Source of the DNA: an uncultured Prevotellaceae bacterium
GTDB lineage: Bacteria; Bacteroidota; Bacteroidia; Bacteroidales; Muribaculaceae
DNA length: 60,124 nt
NCBI GenBank assembly: GCA_900318645.1
Contig: ONLH01000015.1
Coordinates: 1 to 60,124 of the forward strand
Reading direction: 5' to 3'
Shown: positions 41,952 to 51,321 of the stretch, in pieces
Position numbering within the stretch: position 1 is the first letter of the stretch
How the letters are laid out: every line of letters begins with the position of its first letter
The notes under the pieces: generated by a model
The model's input: only the letters and a program-made list of their open reading frames with translations
What the model was told of the DNA's origin: nothing
The model's database searches: none
Program-made: the position numbers and the translations under genes

Positions 41952-43019
41952 TTATAAAGTTTTAAGGGTAAAATAATTACCGTCGCTGCTCGTCAGCAAC
42001 CCTTGTTCCTTCCCGCTGTTGAACAATTGATAGGCTCGGGTCTTTCCAACGCCTAGTCTTCCCTGTATCAAGTTAAGCACATCGGCGCTTGTTAAGGGCC
42101 TGTCGTAACCCTCAAAGCAGTGAGCCAGCTTGGAATGCAGTTTGGCCTTGTCTTCCTGTTTTTTCTGTTCCAGTTGCAGTTGGCGGTCGGTAGCAGCATC
42201 CATGGGGATGGCATTGGCGTCGAGTTTGAAGCAGATGCCGTCGCAGGTGCGGTGGCGACTGTTACCGTGTTTTACTTCAAACACGCTGTCGTGCTTCTCG
42301 ACGTTAAACACGTCGCTGCATTTCTGATAAAGCAAGGTACCCAGGTGGCCCTTCATGTTCTTGTCCAAGATGCTCTTGTTCTGGTGCATGACCACGACGA
42401 TACAGCAATTGTACTCGTTGGCTATCGTCGCCAGTTTGTTGACAATAATCTGGCTTTCAATCACGTCGTTGTAGTTGTAGATCAGGTCGGCAATGCCATC
42501 AACGATGACTAGGTCAGGATGCTCGTGGGCGATAGCACGGTTGATGACCTCATAGCGGGAAGGCTCAGAGTTGTTGTACTTGTCGCTAGTAATGGGGGCT
42601 GACTGCAAGCACGCCACCCTATAGTCGTCGTGGCGGCTCAGGGGCGTCATCGCATCTATGGTACCTTGGACACGCTTAGTGTCGCTCTCGGACTGCTCAG
42701 TGTCAAAGAACAACGCCCGTCCTGAGTCCCTCAGGCTGCGGCAATTGGTGAAATGGTCGCTGCCCATGAAGATGGCAGTCAAGATGTCGCAGAAGAAGGT
42801 CTTGCCGTTCTTCCACTTGGCGCTCACGGCCACCAGGTTGCCCTTGGGCATCGTGGGAACACCGCCAATCTCAATGAGGTACTCAGGATCGGGATATTCA
42901 ACATTGCGATCGATGAAGTAAGGCTTCATGAAGCGGTTGTAATCCTCGTTTAATCTCTCCTCCGGGGAGAGTGCTGTTTCGCGATTAATCGCGTCAATAA
43001 TTTCATTAATGTGGTTCAT
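41952..43019 (-). CDS. RecA-fold RepA/AAA_25-like ATPase (replicative helicase type), solitary
   Basis: A 355-residue protein. Walker A is AKWKNGKT (residues 67-74), a form seen in plasmid and phage RepA-like hexameric helicases; the Walker B stretch is DLVIVDGIADLIYNY (Asp near 174), followed by VVVMHQNKS (210-216) as sensor-type motif. The last 50 residues look like a winged helix (LTSADVLNLIQGRLGVGKTR). Such proteins normally sit with primases and DNA-binding proteins on plasmids or integrated elements; here the gene is alone, with its own promoter and with TTTTCCAC clusters on both sides. It is not a chromosomal DnaB. ATP-dependent DNA unwinding or DNA binding at the clusters is inference. 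Confidence 0.75.
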   Translation of the reverse strand: MNHINEIIDAINRETALSPEERLNEDYNRFMKPYFIDRNVEYPDPEYLIEIGGVPTMPKGNLVAVSAKWKNGKTFFCDILTAIFMGSDHFTNCRSLRDSGRALFFDTEQSESDTKRVQGTIDAMTPLSRHDDYRVACLQSAPITSDKYNNSEPSRYEVINRAIAHEHPDLVIVDGIADLIYNYNDVIESQIIVNKLATIANEYNCCIVVVMHQNKSILDKNMKGHLGTLLYQKCSDVFNVEKHDSVFEVKHGNSRHRTCDGICFKLDANAIPMDAATDRQLQLEQKKQEDKAKLHSKLAHCFEGYDRPLTSADVLNLIQGRLGVGKTRAYQLFNSGKEQGLLTSSDGNYFTLKTL

Positions 43020-43110
43020 GGTATTACATTAGTTCTAAAAAATAAAAAAATGAATAAATTGGCGAGTCGCTAGTCATTGACTTAGGCTATAGACCATAGA
43101 CTTGCCGCTG

Positions 43111-43143
43111 CAAAGTTACAACACGATTCCCCCGAAATCCAAA
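43111..43143 (-). promoter_or_regulatory. Promoter of the RepA-like ATPase gene
   Basis: The minus strand reads TTTG (43140-43143), 21 bp, then TAACTTTG (43111-43118) followed by C. The leader to ATG 43019 is about 85 nt. Confidence 0.65.
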
Positions 43144-43216
43144 TTATTCCAGCGAAAAGTTTGTAAAATACCAATTATTTTACTTTAATTTACTAATAAA
43201 AATGGTATTTTCTCCA

Positions 43217-43332
43217 TTTTTCACTTTTTCCACCTTTTCCACTATATACGTGCCTTTCCACAAATTTTCCGCCCCGAAGTGGAAAACACGCGCACATGTG
43301 AACGGGGTGGAAAATGTGGAAACCGTGGAATT
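43217..43332. repeat. TTTTCCAC iteron-like cluster, upstream copy
   Basis: Units TTTTTCACT, TTTTCCACC (43226), TTTTCCACT (43235) and CTTTCCACA (43254), then AGTGGAAAA (43278), GGTGGAAAA (43306), TGTGGAAAC (43315) and CGTGGAATT (43324). It shares the order of units and the 17-mer TTTCCACTATATACGTG with the cluster at 41303. It lies beyond the ATPase promoter and before dnaE. The gene-free gap 43020-43493 holds only this, the ATPase promoter and the dnaE leader. Confidence 0.85.
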
Positions 43333-43493
43333 ACCGAATCACTTGGAGTTACTCATTGATTTGACATTATTGATGTTGTTAATAACTTTTTATTGCCGAT
43401 TGGAAAAAAAGGAGTAATTTTACAATCCCTAGTTTTTAGGCAAAAGTAATCTTATTCACAACGTTAAAACCTAACACTCAAAGAAAAAGAGCA

Positions 43494-46400
43494 ATGATAC
43501 CTTTTGTACACCTGCATGTACACTCACAATACTCCATTCTTGACGGTATGGCACCCGTCAAGGCTCTGGTCGATAAGGCGATAGCCGACGGTATGCGCGG
43601 CATGGCAATCACCGATCATGGCAATATGTATGGCATCAAGGAGTTTCATGACTACGTCGGCAAGCTCAATAAGAAGCGAGGCGATGATGAGAAGTTCAAA
43701 CCCATCTTCGGCTGCGAGGTCTATGTCGCCTGGCATGACCGCAACGACCGCAGTGACAAGCGCGATAACGGTAACCACCTGATCCTGCTTGCCAAGAATC
43801 TGCAAGGCTACAAGAACCTCATCAAGATTGTGTCCCACGCCTGGACCGAGGGATTCTATTTCCATCCCCGTACCGATCATAGCGAGCTCGAGAAATATCA
43901 CGAGGGCATCATCTGCTGCTCGGCATGTCTGGGTGGTGAGGTGCCACAACTCATCATGAGCGGCAAGATGAACCAGGCACGTGAGACCATCCAGTGGTTT
44001 AAAAGTGTGTTTGGTGATGACTATTATCTGGAACTGCAACGTCACAAGGCTACCGTGGCCCATGCCAACCACGATACCTACGAGAAGCAGTGCCTGGTCA
44101 ATGATGCTTTGATACAGTTCGCCCGCGAACTGGATATCAAGCTCATCTGCACCAACGATTCCCACTTCGTCAATGAGGAGGATGCTGATGCCCATGAACG
44201 CCTCATCTGTGTCTCGACCGGTCGCAAGCTCAATGATGAGAACGTGATGCTCTATAGCAAGCAGGAGTGGTTCAAGACCCAAGAGGAAATGAACGAGGTG
44301 TTTGCCGACATCCCCGAGGCGTTACAGAACACCAACGAAATCCTTGACAAGATAGAGATCTACAGCATTGACCATGCGCCTATTCTGCCTGATTTCCCCT
44401 TGCCCGACGGCTTTGACAACGAGGACGATTACCTGCGTTATCTGGTCTATGAGGGAGCCAAGGAACGTTGGCCCGACCTTGACGATGAACACCGCGAACG
44501 ACTTGACTTTGAATTGGAGACCATCAAGAACATGGGCTTTCCCGGTTACTTCCTGATTGTCCAGGATTACATCAAGATGGCCCCCAAGCTAGGCTGTTCC
44601 GTCGGCCCTGGCCGAGGCTCTGCTGCGGGGTCGGCAGTTGCCTATTGCCTGGGTATCACCAAGATTGACCCGATGAAGTATGACCTGCTGTTTGAGCGAT
44701 TCCTCAATCCTGACCGCATCTCGTTGCCCGATATCGACACCGACTTTGACGATGACGGTCGTGCCGCCGTGCTCAACTATGTGACTGAGAAATATGGTGC
44801 CGATAAGGTAGCCCATATCGTGACCTATGGCACCATGGCCGCCAAGAGTGCCATTAAGGACGTGGCACGTGTTGAGGATTTGTCAATCACCGAGAGTAAC
44901 CGTCTTGCCAAGTTCATTCCGTCTTCTCCCAATGAGATGCCCGAAGACAAGAACGGCAAGAAGCCCAAAATCACGGTTAAGAACTGCCTGGAGTGTTTTG
45001 ACAGCTTCCGAGCCGAATTGGACAACGAGGATCCCAGAGTGGGAGAGACTATCCGCTTTGCCGAGAAGCTCGAAGGCAGCATCCGCAGCACGGGTGTCCA
45101 TGCCTGTGGTGTTATCATCGGCCATGACCCCATCTCGGACTGGGTCCCCGTGAGCACCGCTACCGACAGTGACGGAGAACGCATTATAGTCACGCAGTAT
45201 GAGGGTGGTGTCATCGAGAGCACCGGCTTGATCAAGATGGACTTCCTGGGCCTGAAGAACCTCTCCATCATTAAGGAGGCGCTGGCCAACATCAAGCTGA
45301 ACCATGGCATTGACATCGATATTGAAAACATCCCTGTAGATGATGTCAAGACCTATGAGCTCTATTGTAAGGGCAAGACAGCAGGCACATTCCAGTTTGA
45401 ATCGGCAGGCATGCAGAAGTACCTCATCGAGTTGCATCCCACCTGCTTTGAGGACCTGATTGCCATGAATGCCCTCTATCGTCCAGGTCCCATGGATTAT
45501 ATCCCGCAGTTTATCAACCGCAAGCAGGGTAGGGAGCCCATCGAGTATGACATCCCATGCATGGAGAAATATCTGAAAGAGACTTACGGCATCACGGTCT
45601 ATCAAGAGCAAGTCATGTTGTTGTCCCGTCAGTTGGCAAACTTCACCCGTGGCCAGAGCGACACGCTGCGTAAAGCGATGGGAAAGAAGCAGATTGATAA
45701 GATGAACGAGCTGGAGGCCCTATTCTATGAGGGTGGCGAAAAGAACGGACACGACAAGAAGGTGCTGAACAAAATCTGGGAAGACTGGAAAAAGTTCGCT
45801 TCCTACGCCTTTAATAAGTCTCATGCCACCTGCTATAGCTGGGTCGCTTACCAGACCGCTTATCTCAAAGCCAACTATCCTAGCGAGTACATGGCCGCTG
45901 TCTTGAGCAGCAACCTTAATGATGTTGAAAAGTTGTCCAAGTATATGGACGAGTGCCGCTCCATGGGCATTGAGGTTCTTGGCCCCAATATCAACGAGAG
46001 TTATAAGAACTTCAGCGCCACAAAAGATGGACGCATCCGTTTTGGTCTTGCCGGCATCAAGGGCGTTGGCGGCGGTTGTGTGGATTCCATTGTCGAGGAA
46101 CGTGACAAGAACGGTGCCTATAAAGACATCTTTGACTTTGTTCAACGCATCGACCAGCGTGCTTGCAACCGCAAGGCGCTGGAATCAATGGCACTGGCTG
46201 GCGCATTCGACGACTTCAAGGAAATCAAGCGAGAGGACTTCTTTGAGTCAAATCCTCGTGGTGAGAGCTTCAGCGAAACGCTGATGCGATTCGGACAACG
46301 ATATCAGGCCAGTCAGCAGGAGATGCAGAATTCACTCTTTGGTGCCTTTGGCGCTATTGAGGTGGCCACTCCCGCCATTCCCAAAGCCGAACAATGGTCG

Positions 46401-47039
46401 CAACTGGAACGCCTCAACCGTGAGCGTGAGCTAGTGGGCATGTACTTGTCGGCCCATCCACTTGATCCTTATTATATGGAAGTCACCTACGGTTGTGACA
46501 CGCTGCTTGCCGAGGTGAATTCCCATAGCAACCAATTGGACCGTGAACTCACGATGGGCGGCCTCGTGGTGGATTTCCAGGAGCGCATGGGCCGAAAAGG
46601 CAACCAATTCGGCATCCTCAAGATTGAGGACTATTCGGGCTCGTTTGAGTTTATGCTTTTCGGCAACAAGTTTGTGGAATTCAGGAACTATGGAGTTCAA
46701 GGACTTGCCATCGTTGTGCGTGGAGCCTACGAACGTGGCTATGGCGATAATGTCCGCTTCAATGTCCACACCATCGACCTCCTTGAGAACCTCAAGGGCA
46801 AGATGGTAAACAATCTTGTCATTACACTCAAGGACAGTGACCTGAATAGTGTTGACTTCTTGAAACCCTATTTGGGAATTTCAGGCGATAACTGCTGTGA
46901 GCTTTACTTCCGCATGAAGGATGAAGCGAGCGGTAATTATGTCATGTTGCGTTCCAAGAAACCGATAGCTGTTGACAAACACTTGATGGAAAGCCTCAGA
47001 GAAGCAGACATCAAGTTCAAAGTCAATGCCCCGGTTTGA
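43494..47039 (+). CDS. dnaE: DNA polymerase III alpha subunit
   Basis: An 1181-residue replicative polymerase. The N-terminal PHP domain starts FVHLHVHSQYSILDGMAPVK; the polymerase active site PDIDTDFDDDGR is near residue 411 and GPGRGSAAGSAVAYCLGI lies just before it; the helix-hairpin-helix and OB-fold regions follow in the C-terminal third. There is no proofreading exonuclease domain, as expected for DnaE. The length is a little below many Bacteroidetes homologues, with all domains present. It is separated from the ATPase gene by the upstream TTTTCCAC cluster; trxA follows 115 bp downstream. Confidence 0.96.
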   Translation: MIPFVHLHVHSQYSILDGMAPVKALVDKAIADGMRGMAITDHGNMYGIKEFHDYVGKLNKKRGDDEKFKPIFGCEVYVAWHDRNDRSDKRDNGNHLILLAKNLQGYKNLIKIVSHAWTEGFYFHPRTDHSELEKYHEGIICCSACLGGEVPQLIMSGKMNQARETIQWFKSVFGDDYYLELQRHKATVAHANHDTYEKQCLVNDALIQFARELDIKLICTNDSHFVNEEDADAHERLICVSTGRKLNDENVMLYSKQEWFKTQEEMNEVFADIPEALQNTNEILDKIEIYSIDHAPILPDFPLPDGFDNEDDYLRYLVYEGAKERWPDLDDEHRERLDFELETIKNMGFPGYFLIVQDYIKMAPKLGCSVGPGRGSAAGSAVAYCLGITKIDPMKYDLLFERFLNPDRISLPDIDTDFDDDGRAAVLNYVTEKYGADKVAHIVTYGTMAAKSAIKDVARVEDLSITESNRLAKFIPSSPNEMPEDKNGKKPKITVKNCLECFDSFRAELDNEDPRVGETIRFAEKLEGSIRSTGVHACGVIIGHDPISDWVPVSTATDSDGERIIVTQYEGGVIESTGLIKMDFLGLKNLSIIKEALANIKLNHGIDIDIENIPVDDVKTYELYCKGKTAGTFQFESAGMQKYLIELHPTCFEDLIAMNALYRPGPMDYIPQFINRKQGREPIEYDIPCMEKYLKETYGITVYQEQVMLLSRQLANFTRGQSDTLRKAMGKKQIDKMNELEALFYEGGEKNGHDKKVLNKIWEDWKKFASYAFNKSHATCYSWVAYQTAYLKANYPSEYMAAVLSSNLNDVEKLSKYMDECRSMGIEVLGPNINESYKNFSATKDGRIRFGLAGIKGVGGGCVDSIVEERDKNGAYKDIFDFVQRIDQRACNRKALESMALAGAFDDFKEIKREDFFESNPRGESFSETLMRFGQRYQASQQEMQNSLFGAFGAIEVATPAIPKAEQWSQLERLNRERELVGMYLSAHPLDPYYMEVTYGCDTLLAEVNSHSNQLDRELTMGGLVVDFQERMGRKGNQFGILKIEDYSGSFEFMLFGNKFVEFRNYGVQGLAIVVRGAYERGYGDNVRFNVHTIDLLENLKGKMVNNLVITLKDSDLNSVDFLKPYLGISGDNCCELYFRMKDEASGNYVMLRSKKPIAVDKHLMESLREADIKFKVNAPV

Positions 47040-47153
47040 CGGTTTAGACGTTTTGGCACCATATTTGCTAATTGATTTTTCAGTGAAATAACTTACAACA
47101 AAATTAATAACTAAAGGCCGCGCCGTGGCGAGGCCAAACAACTTAAAAAAGCA

Positions 47154-47471
47154 ATGGCTACTGTAATTAACGACGCTAACTACAAGAGTTTACTGGAATC
47201 GGGCAAACCCGTTGTGATTGACTTTTGGGCTCCCTGGTGCGGTCCCTGCCGCAGCATTGCTCCCATCATCGAGGAATTGGCAACAGCCTACGAGGGCCGT
47301 GCCATCATAGGAAAGTATGATGTTGATGAGGGAGATGAGCTGGGTGTAGAATATGGCATCCGCAATATCCCGACCTTGTTGTTCTTTGACAAGGAAGGCA
47401 ATATGGTGGACAAGCATGTGGGCACAATTACCCGCGATGCATTAACTGCCAAGATTGACGCCCTGCTGTAA
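47154..47471 (+). CDS. trxA: Thioredoxin
   Basis: A 105-residue cytoplasmic thioredoxin with FWAPWCGPCRSIAPII (the W-C-G-P-C redox site) and the cis-proline region RNIPTLLFF. It reduces disulfides, with electrons from thioredoxin reductase. A short GC hairpin (GGCCGCGCC at 47116-47124 with GGCGAGGCC at 47127-47135, one mismatch) lies in its leader 18 bp before the ATG; its role is unknown. A strong terminator follows. Confidence 0.95.
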   Translation: MATVINDANYKSLLESGKPVVIDFWAPWCGPCRSIAPIIEELATAYEGRAIIGKYDVDEGDELGVEYGIRNIPTLLFFDKEGNMVDKHVGTITRDALTAKIDALL

Positions 47472-47490
47472 ATCACAATCATGGCAATCA

Positions 47491-47528
47491 CAAGAAACAG
47501 GCCCACGTGTCAGTGGGCCTGTTTCTTG
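47491..47528. terminator. Bidirectional hairpin between trxA and hydE
   Basis: CAAGAAACAGGCCCAC (47491-47506) and GTGGGCCTGTTTCTTG (47513-47528) are a perfect 16-bp inverted repeat with a 6-base loop. The convergent hydE stop begins 1 bp beyond. T-rich ends on both strands fit termination of both genes. Confidence 0.85.
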
Positions 47529-47529
47529 A

Positions 47530-48570
47530 TTATAGGTGAGGGGAATCGCCACGGGACCAGTCGATGTGGTAGCCTATGGTGGACAGGTCATCAGACAGTT
47601 GCTGGATGCCCTGAGCCGATTCGGCACCGAAGGATGCCTTATTGTCATAGAGGGCATACTTGCTGCGGTTGTCGGTGGGTGACAGATTGGGCATGACAAC
47701 ATTGGCACCCGCGAGGATGCCGCGCAATCTGCCATCGGGTGACAGCGTTGCCATGGCGGTTGTGCTGGGAATGAGTGCCTGGGGCAGAGCTAAACGCAGG
47801 ATAGCATACAGGCGAGCTGTCATATCTACACTTCCTGCCGGGAATCGGGCAAGAGGTGTATCATGCTGTGGAATGAATGGCCCGATGCCTATCATGTGAG
47901 GCTTGAAATCCGCCAGATACATGATGTCCTCAACAATGCTGTTAAGACTCTGGAATGGAGACCCCACCATGATACCTGCTCCTACTTGATATCCCAATTC
48001 CTTGAGCCAATCCAGGCATTGCAATCGATGCTGAATGGTCATGCCTTGCGGATGAAGTAAACGATATAACCGCTCGTTATGGGTCTCATGACGAAGCAGA
48101 TAGCGGTCGGCTCCAGCCTCACGCCACATGGCATAGGTCTCACGGGTGTGTTCGCCCAATGACAAGGTGATGGCATATTCAGGCCATCTGTGACGAATGT
48201 CTCGAATGAGATCGGCAATCCATGTTGAACGTTCCTCGCCCCACTCACCGCCTTGCAGCACAAAGGTGCGGAACCCAATCTTGAAACCTTGTTCACAACA
48301 GTCCAGAATCTGTTCCCGTGTGAGTGTGTAACGGGAAACATTGGAATTGCTGCAACGGATGCCGCAATACAGGCAATCGTTGCGGCACACATTGGTCAAC
48401 TCGATGAGACCACGCAAGAAGATGCCTTTGCCGAATTGTGCTTGTGCTACTTCACGCGCCTGAGTGAACAGGTATTCAGTGACTTGCGGGTCTCTCACAG
48501 TCAACAATGCCCGGTATTGGTCGGACATCAGTTTGTGCTCCTTCCGCAGTTGATCAATGAGATATTTCAT
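47530..48570 (-). CDS. hydE: [FeFe]-hydrogenase maturase, radical SAM
   Basis: A 346-residue protein from ATG 48570 (MKYLIDQLRKEHKLMSDQYR); the frame can be read from TTG 48588, but ATG is preferred. The radical SAM cluster motif is CRNDCLYC (Cys 62, 66, 69) in FLRGLIELTNVCRNDCLYCG, followed by RYTLTREQIL and FVLQGGEWGEE, characteristic of HydE. HydE acts with HydG and HydF in building the H-cluster, so the cell probably has an [FeFe] hydrogenase elsewhere. A biotin-synthase/PylB-like relative is the main alternative. Confidence 0.85.
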   Translation of the reverse strand: MKYLIDQLRKEHKLMSDQYRALLTVRDPQVTEYLFTQAREVAQAQFGKGIFLRGLIELTNVCRNDCLYCGIRCSNSNVSRYTLTREQILDCCEQGFKIGFRTFVLQGGEWGEERSTWIADLIRDIRHRWPEYAITLSLGEHTRETYAMWREAGADRYLLRHETHNERLYRLLHPQGMTIQHRLQCLDWLKELGYQVGAGIMVGSPFQSLNSIVEDIMYLADFKPHMIGIGPFIPQHDTPLARFPAGSVDMTARLYAILRLALPQALIPSTTAMATLSPDGRLRGILAGANVVMPNLSPTDNRSKYALYDNKASFGAESAQGIQQLSDDLSTIGYHIDWSRGDSPHL

Positions 48571-48599
48571 TCCAATTTTCTTACCCAAAAGCCTAAAGC

Positions 48600-51173
48600 C
48601 TAATTATCCAAATTATTGATGACTTTGTTGAACTGTTCGCCCAGTCCGATGGTGTAACCTTGTGAATAGAACATCACACGATTAAACGTATCGGCAAGAA
48701 TGAACAAGGGCAGCTGGGTCTCGTTCTTCAGTTTCATTTCTTGAACGATCTGGTGGCGGATACTGCCATCGGTGTCGATGCCATAAATGATGTTATTGGG
48801 CAAGGTGCCGTAGTTCTCCTGGCGATACTTCTGTGCTTCGGCCTCATTTTCAAACAGCAGTACCATCGGTCTTCCCCAACGATTAAACATACCACTCACC
48901 TTGGCAATGTCACGCATGGCATGATTGGTAGGCTCTTGGCCTACGCCCAAAATGCCGAGGATAAAGTATCCGCGCCCGGTCTGTGACAGGATGCTGACGT
49001 TGTCCCCAGCTACGGGTTTGAGTTCGTTATTGAGTAATTTGAATTTTGACTCGGAATTGAAATTTCCGATTACCGCTACGATATCATCACTCTGTCGCAT
49101 CGTCAAGTTGATGGTTGTGGTCTCGTCAGGATTGACCTTGAAAATGCGGTTGGATACGAGCACTTTGCCACTGGCAGCACGGGTGCCGCTGGTGAGCATA
49201 TAGGTGCCGGCATCGAGCGTCGTTCCGTTTTGGAAGGTATTACTCCACGAGGAACCGTCTTCCAGACCAGAATCACCCTCATCGTAGTTCAGTAGTTGTG
49301 TCGTGCCATCATCAAGGATGCGTGATAGCGTGAAGTGGTGATAATACTTCGGGTCATCAAGGACCGGGGTAGGGGTGTAGCGCAGTTTGAGTGTACCCGT
49401 CTGGGCATTCTGTTGATTAACGGCTTCAAAGTTCACATCTTGCCAGTTGCCGTTGTTGCGATACTGTACTTTTCCTGTGACTGGATCCATGCGAGCCTCG
49501 ATGTCGAGTGCACGTGCCAGGTCTACAAAGAAAATGTTGCGGCCACGTTCATCCGCTACGCGTGAACGCCAGACTCCCATCGGCGTTTGGGCAATGTGCA
49601 GGGCATTCTCCTCGGGGTGGAGAGCGATAATGTCCCGTACCCATGCCACGAGAGTGGATGGATCATGGCGGAAGCCGTCGGCTGTTGCTGCGTCAAAAGC
49701 ATCCTGCAAAGTCAGTTTAAACGGTGACGTAATCATTTCATATTCCACTCGTTGGGACAACTGATTGCTACGGGCATTAAAGGCATCCTCAAGAATCATC
49801 ATGGATACATCGCGCATGTCTTTGTCATTCAGCCCGGCCAGCACTCCAAGGGCACGTTCCATATCATGGCTATGGGCATTGACAAACTCGAGAATGGTTT
49901 CCCAGTTGCCGCGGGCTTTGACCAGATAGTCGGCAGCGGCAGGACATTGGGCTTGTGCTTTCTCGCGTGTCATGAACGTGGCTTCGTATGCTTTGCGGAT
50001 GCTGTCCTCGCTGGCAAAACGTTGCTTGTTCAGTGCAGCCATCTTTGGCGTCACTTTAGGTGAATAGGCCTTCTCCACAGGTGGAACGATGTCAAAGTTC
50101 TCGTAGGAGGGACTGCTCTTCAGGCTATTGTTTTTATTGAGGATGACATCCACATTCTTATCCTTGCCAAAGGACACCTTGCGGTATCCATACCAGCCGT
50201 CTTTGCTTGCCCAAACGAGCATGTCGCCCTTGCCGGCGGAGAGCGTAGCAGTTCCTTTATTGTCGGAATATTTGGTAGCAGCAGGGTAGAACTCGCCGTA
50301 GTTATAGATCCGGAATTCAACGCGTGCGTCCTTGACGGGATTACCGGTTTTGTCCAATACTTGCACTTGCGCCTTGGCCGTGGCAGCATAGTTGCTGATG
50401 AGGTTGATTTCAGTGAAATTGCGGGTGCGCGACATCACCTCTTCGGGACCATTGTAATCACCGAAGGCGCGAGTGTGTGTCAATAATGCCCTTGACGCCG
50501 GAGCGTTAAACCAGCCTAGATCCAGCACCGCCTCAGGCTCGCAAGCACCCATGAAGTGCCATTTGCCGTTGGCCCATGCCTCAACCCAAGCATGGTTGTC
50601 ATCGGTGTGTGCCCAGCGGGGAGTATAAACCTGACGGGCAGGAATGCCGATGGAACGCAAGGCGGCGACGGTGAATGTAGATTCTTCTCCACATCGTCCG
50701 ATGGCAGTTTTCAGGCATGCCAGTGGCGACAGGGTGCGCGAATCACTGGGCTGATAAGTCACATGCTCATGACACCAGTGGTTGACCTCAAGGATAGCCT
50801 CCTCCATGCTCATACCAGCCACACGTTCTTTCAGCTCCTTGAAGAATACGGGTCTTGACATGTCGAGAGCCTCATTGTTGACGCGCAATGGCAAGACGAA
50901 GTGCTTGAACAGCAGGTCAGGCACTGTTTTTCCCCACGGCATCTGTTCGCGGGCGGCAAAGGTGGCACGTACGTTCTCCAAATGGAATTCGACCGTATAG
51001 TCCGTCACATCGGCCAGCGGCATATAAGCATACAGGAAGTTTAATGCCTCCATTTCTTGGGCATTTACGTTGAGTCCGGTAACATCAGGTGTCCTTAGTT
51101 GATCAACAGGAGTTGCGATAGCACCACTTGCTAAAGCAAGTATAAGTGCAGATAATACTAATATTTTTTTCAT
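48600..51173 (-). CDS. Secreted transglutaminase-like domain protein
   Basis: An 857-residue protein with a signal peptide (MKKILVLSALILALASGAIA); an ATG 24 bp upstream (51197) is in frame but adds residues before the signal. The transglutaminase core has Cys 161 in TAIGRCGEESTFTVAALRSI, His 194 in TDDNHAWVEAWANGKW, and an acidic third residue in GACEPEAVLDLGWF. A beta-sandwich segment (GNPVKDARVEFRIYNYGEFY, resembling DUF4382/Ig repeats) and a long C-terminal part follow. It probably acts in the periplasm or on the surface as a peptidase or cross-linking enzyme. Its stop is 29 bp upstream of the hydE ATG. Confidence 0.8.
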   Translation of the reverse strand: MKKILVLSALILALASGAIATPVDQLRTPDVTGLNVNAQEMEALNFLYAYMPLADVTDYTVEFHLENVRATFAAREQMPWGKTVPDLLFKHFVLPLRVNNEALDMSRPVFFKELKERVAGMSMEEAILEVNHWCHEHVTYQPSDSRTLSPLACLKTAIGRCGEESTFTVAALRSIGIPARQVYTPRWAHTDDNHAWVEAWANGKWHFMGACEPEAVLDLGWFNAPASRALLTHTRAFGDYNGPEEVMSRTRNFTEINLISNYAATAKAQVQVLDKTGNPVKDARVEFRIYNYGEFYPAATKYSDNKGTATLSAGKGDMLVWASKDGWYGYRKVSFGKDKNVDVILNKNNSLKSSPSYENFDIVPPVEKAYSPKVTPKMAALNKQRFASEDSIRKAYEATFMTREKAQAQCPAAADYLVKARGNWETILEFVNAHSHDMERALGVLAGLNDKDMRDVSMMILEDAFNARSNQLSQRVEYEMITSPFKLTLQDAFDAATADGFRHDPSTLVAWVRDIIALHPEENALHIAQTPMGVWRSRVADERGRNIFFVDLARALDIEARMDPVTGKVQYRNNGNWQDVNFEAVNQQNAQTGTLKLRYTPTPVLDDPKYYHHFTLSRILDDGTTQLLNYDEGDSGLEDGSSWSNTFQNGTTLDAGTYMLTSGTRAASGKVLVSNRIFKVNPDETTTINLTMRQSDDIVAVIGNFNSESKFKLLNNELKPVAGDNVSILSQTGRGYFILGILGVGQEPTNHAMRDIAKVSGMFNRWGRPMVLLFENEAEAQKYRQENYGTLPNNIIYGIDTDGSIRHQIVQEMKLKNETQLPLFILADTFNRVMFYSQGYTIGLGEQFNKVINNLDN

Positions 51174-51276
51174 CTTGTGTTGATTGTAGATTTCCACTTA
51201 CAAAGGTAAAACAAAGTTTTCGGTTTGCAGCAATAGAATAACAAACTTAAATGATAAATGTGTAGAAAAAAATCAC

Positions 51277-51284
51277 TATCTTTG
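51277..51284 (+). promoter_or_regulatory. -7 box for lepA
   Basis: TATCTTTG followed by C; ATG 51322 is 37 bp downstream. Confidence 0.6.
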
Positions 51285-51321
51285 CACCCCAGAAACAAAA
51301 AACACGACATCACCTATCGGA

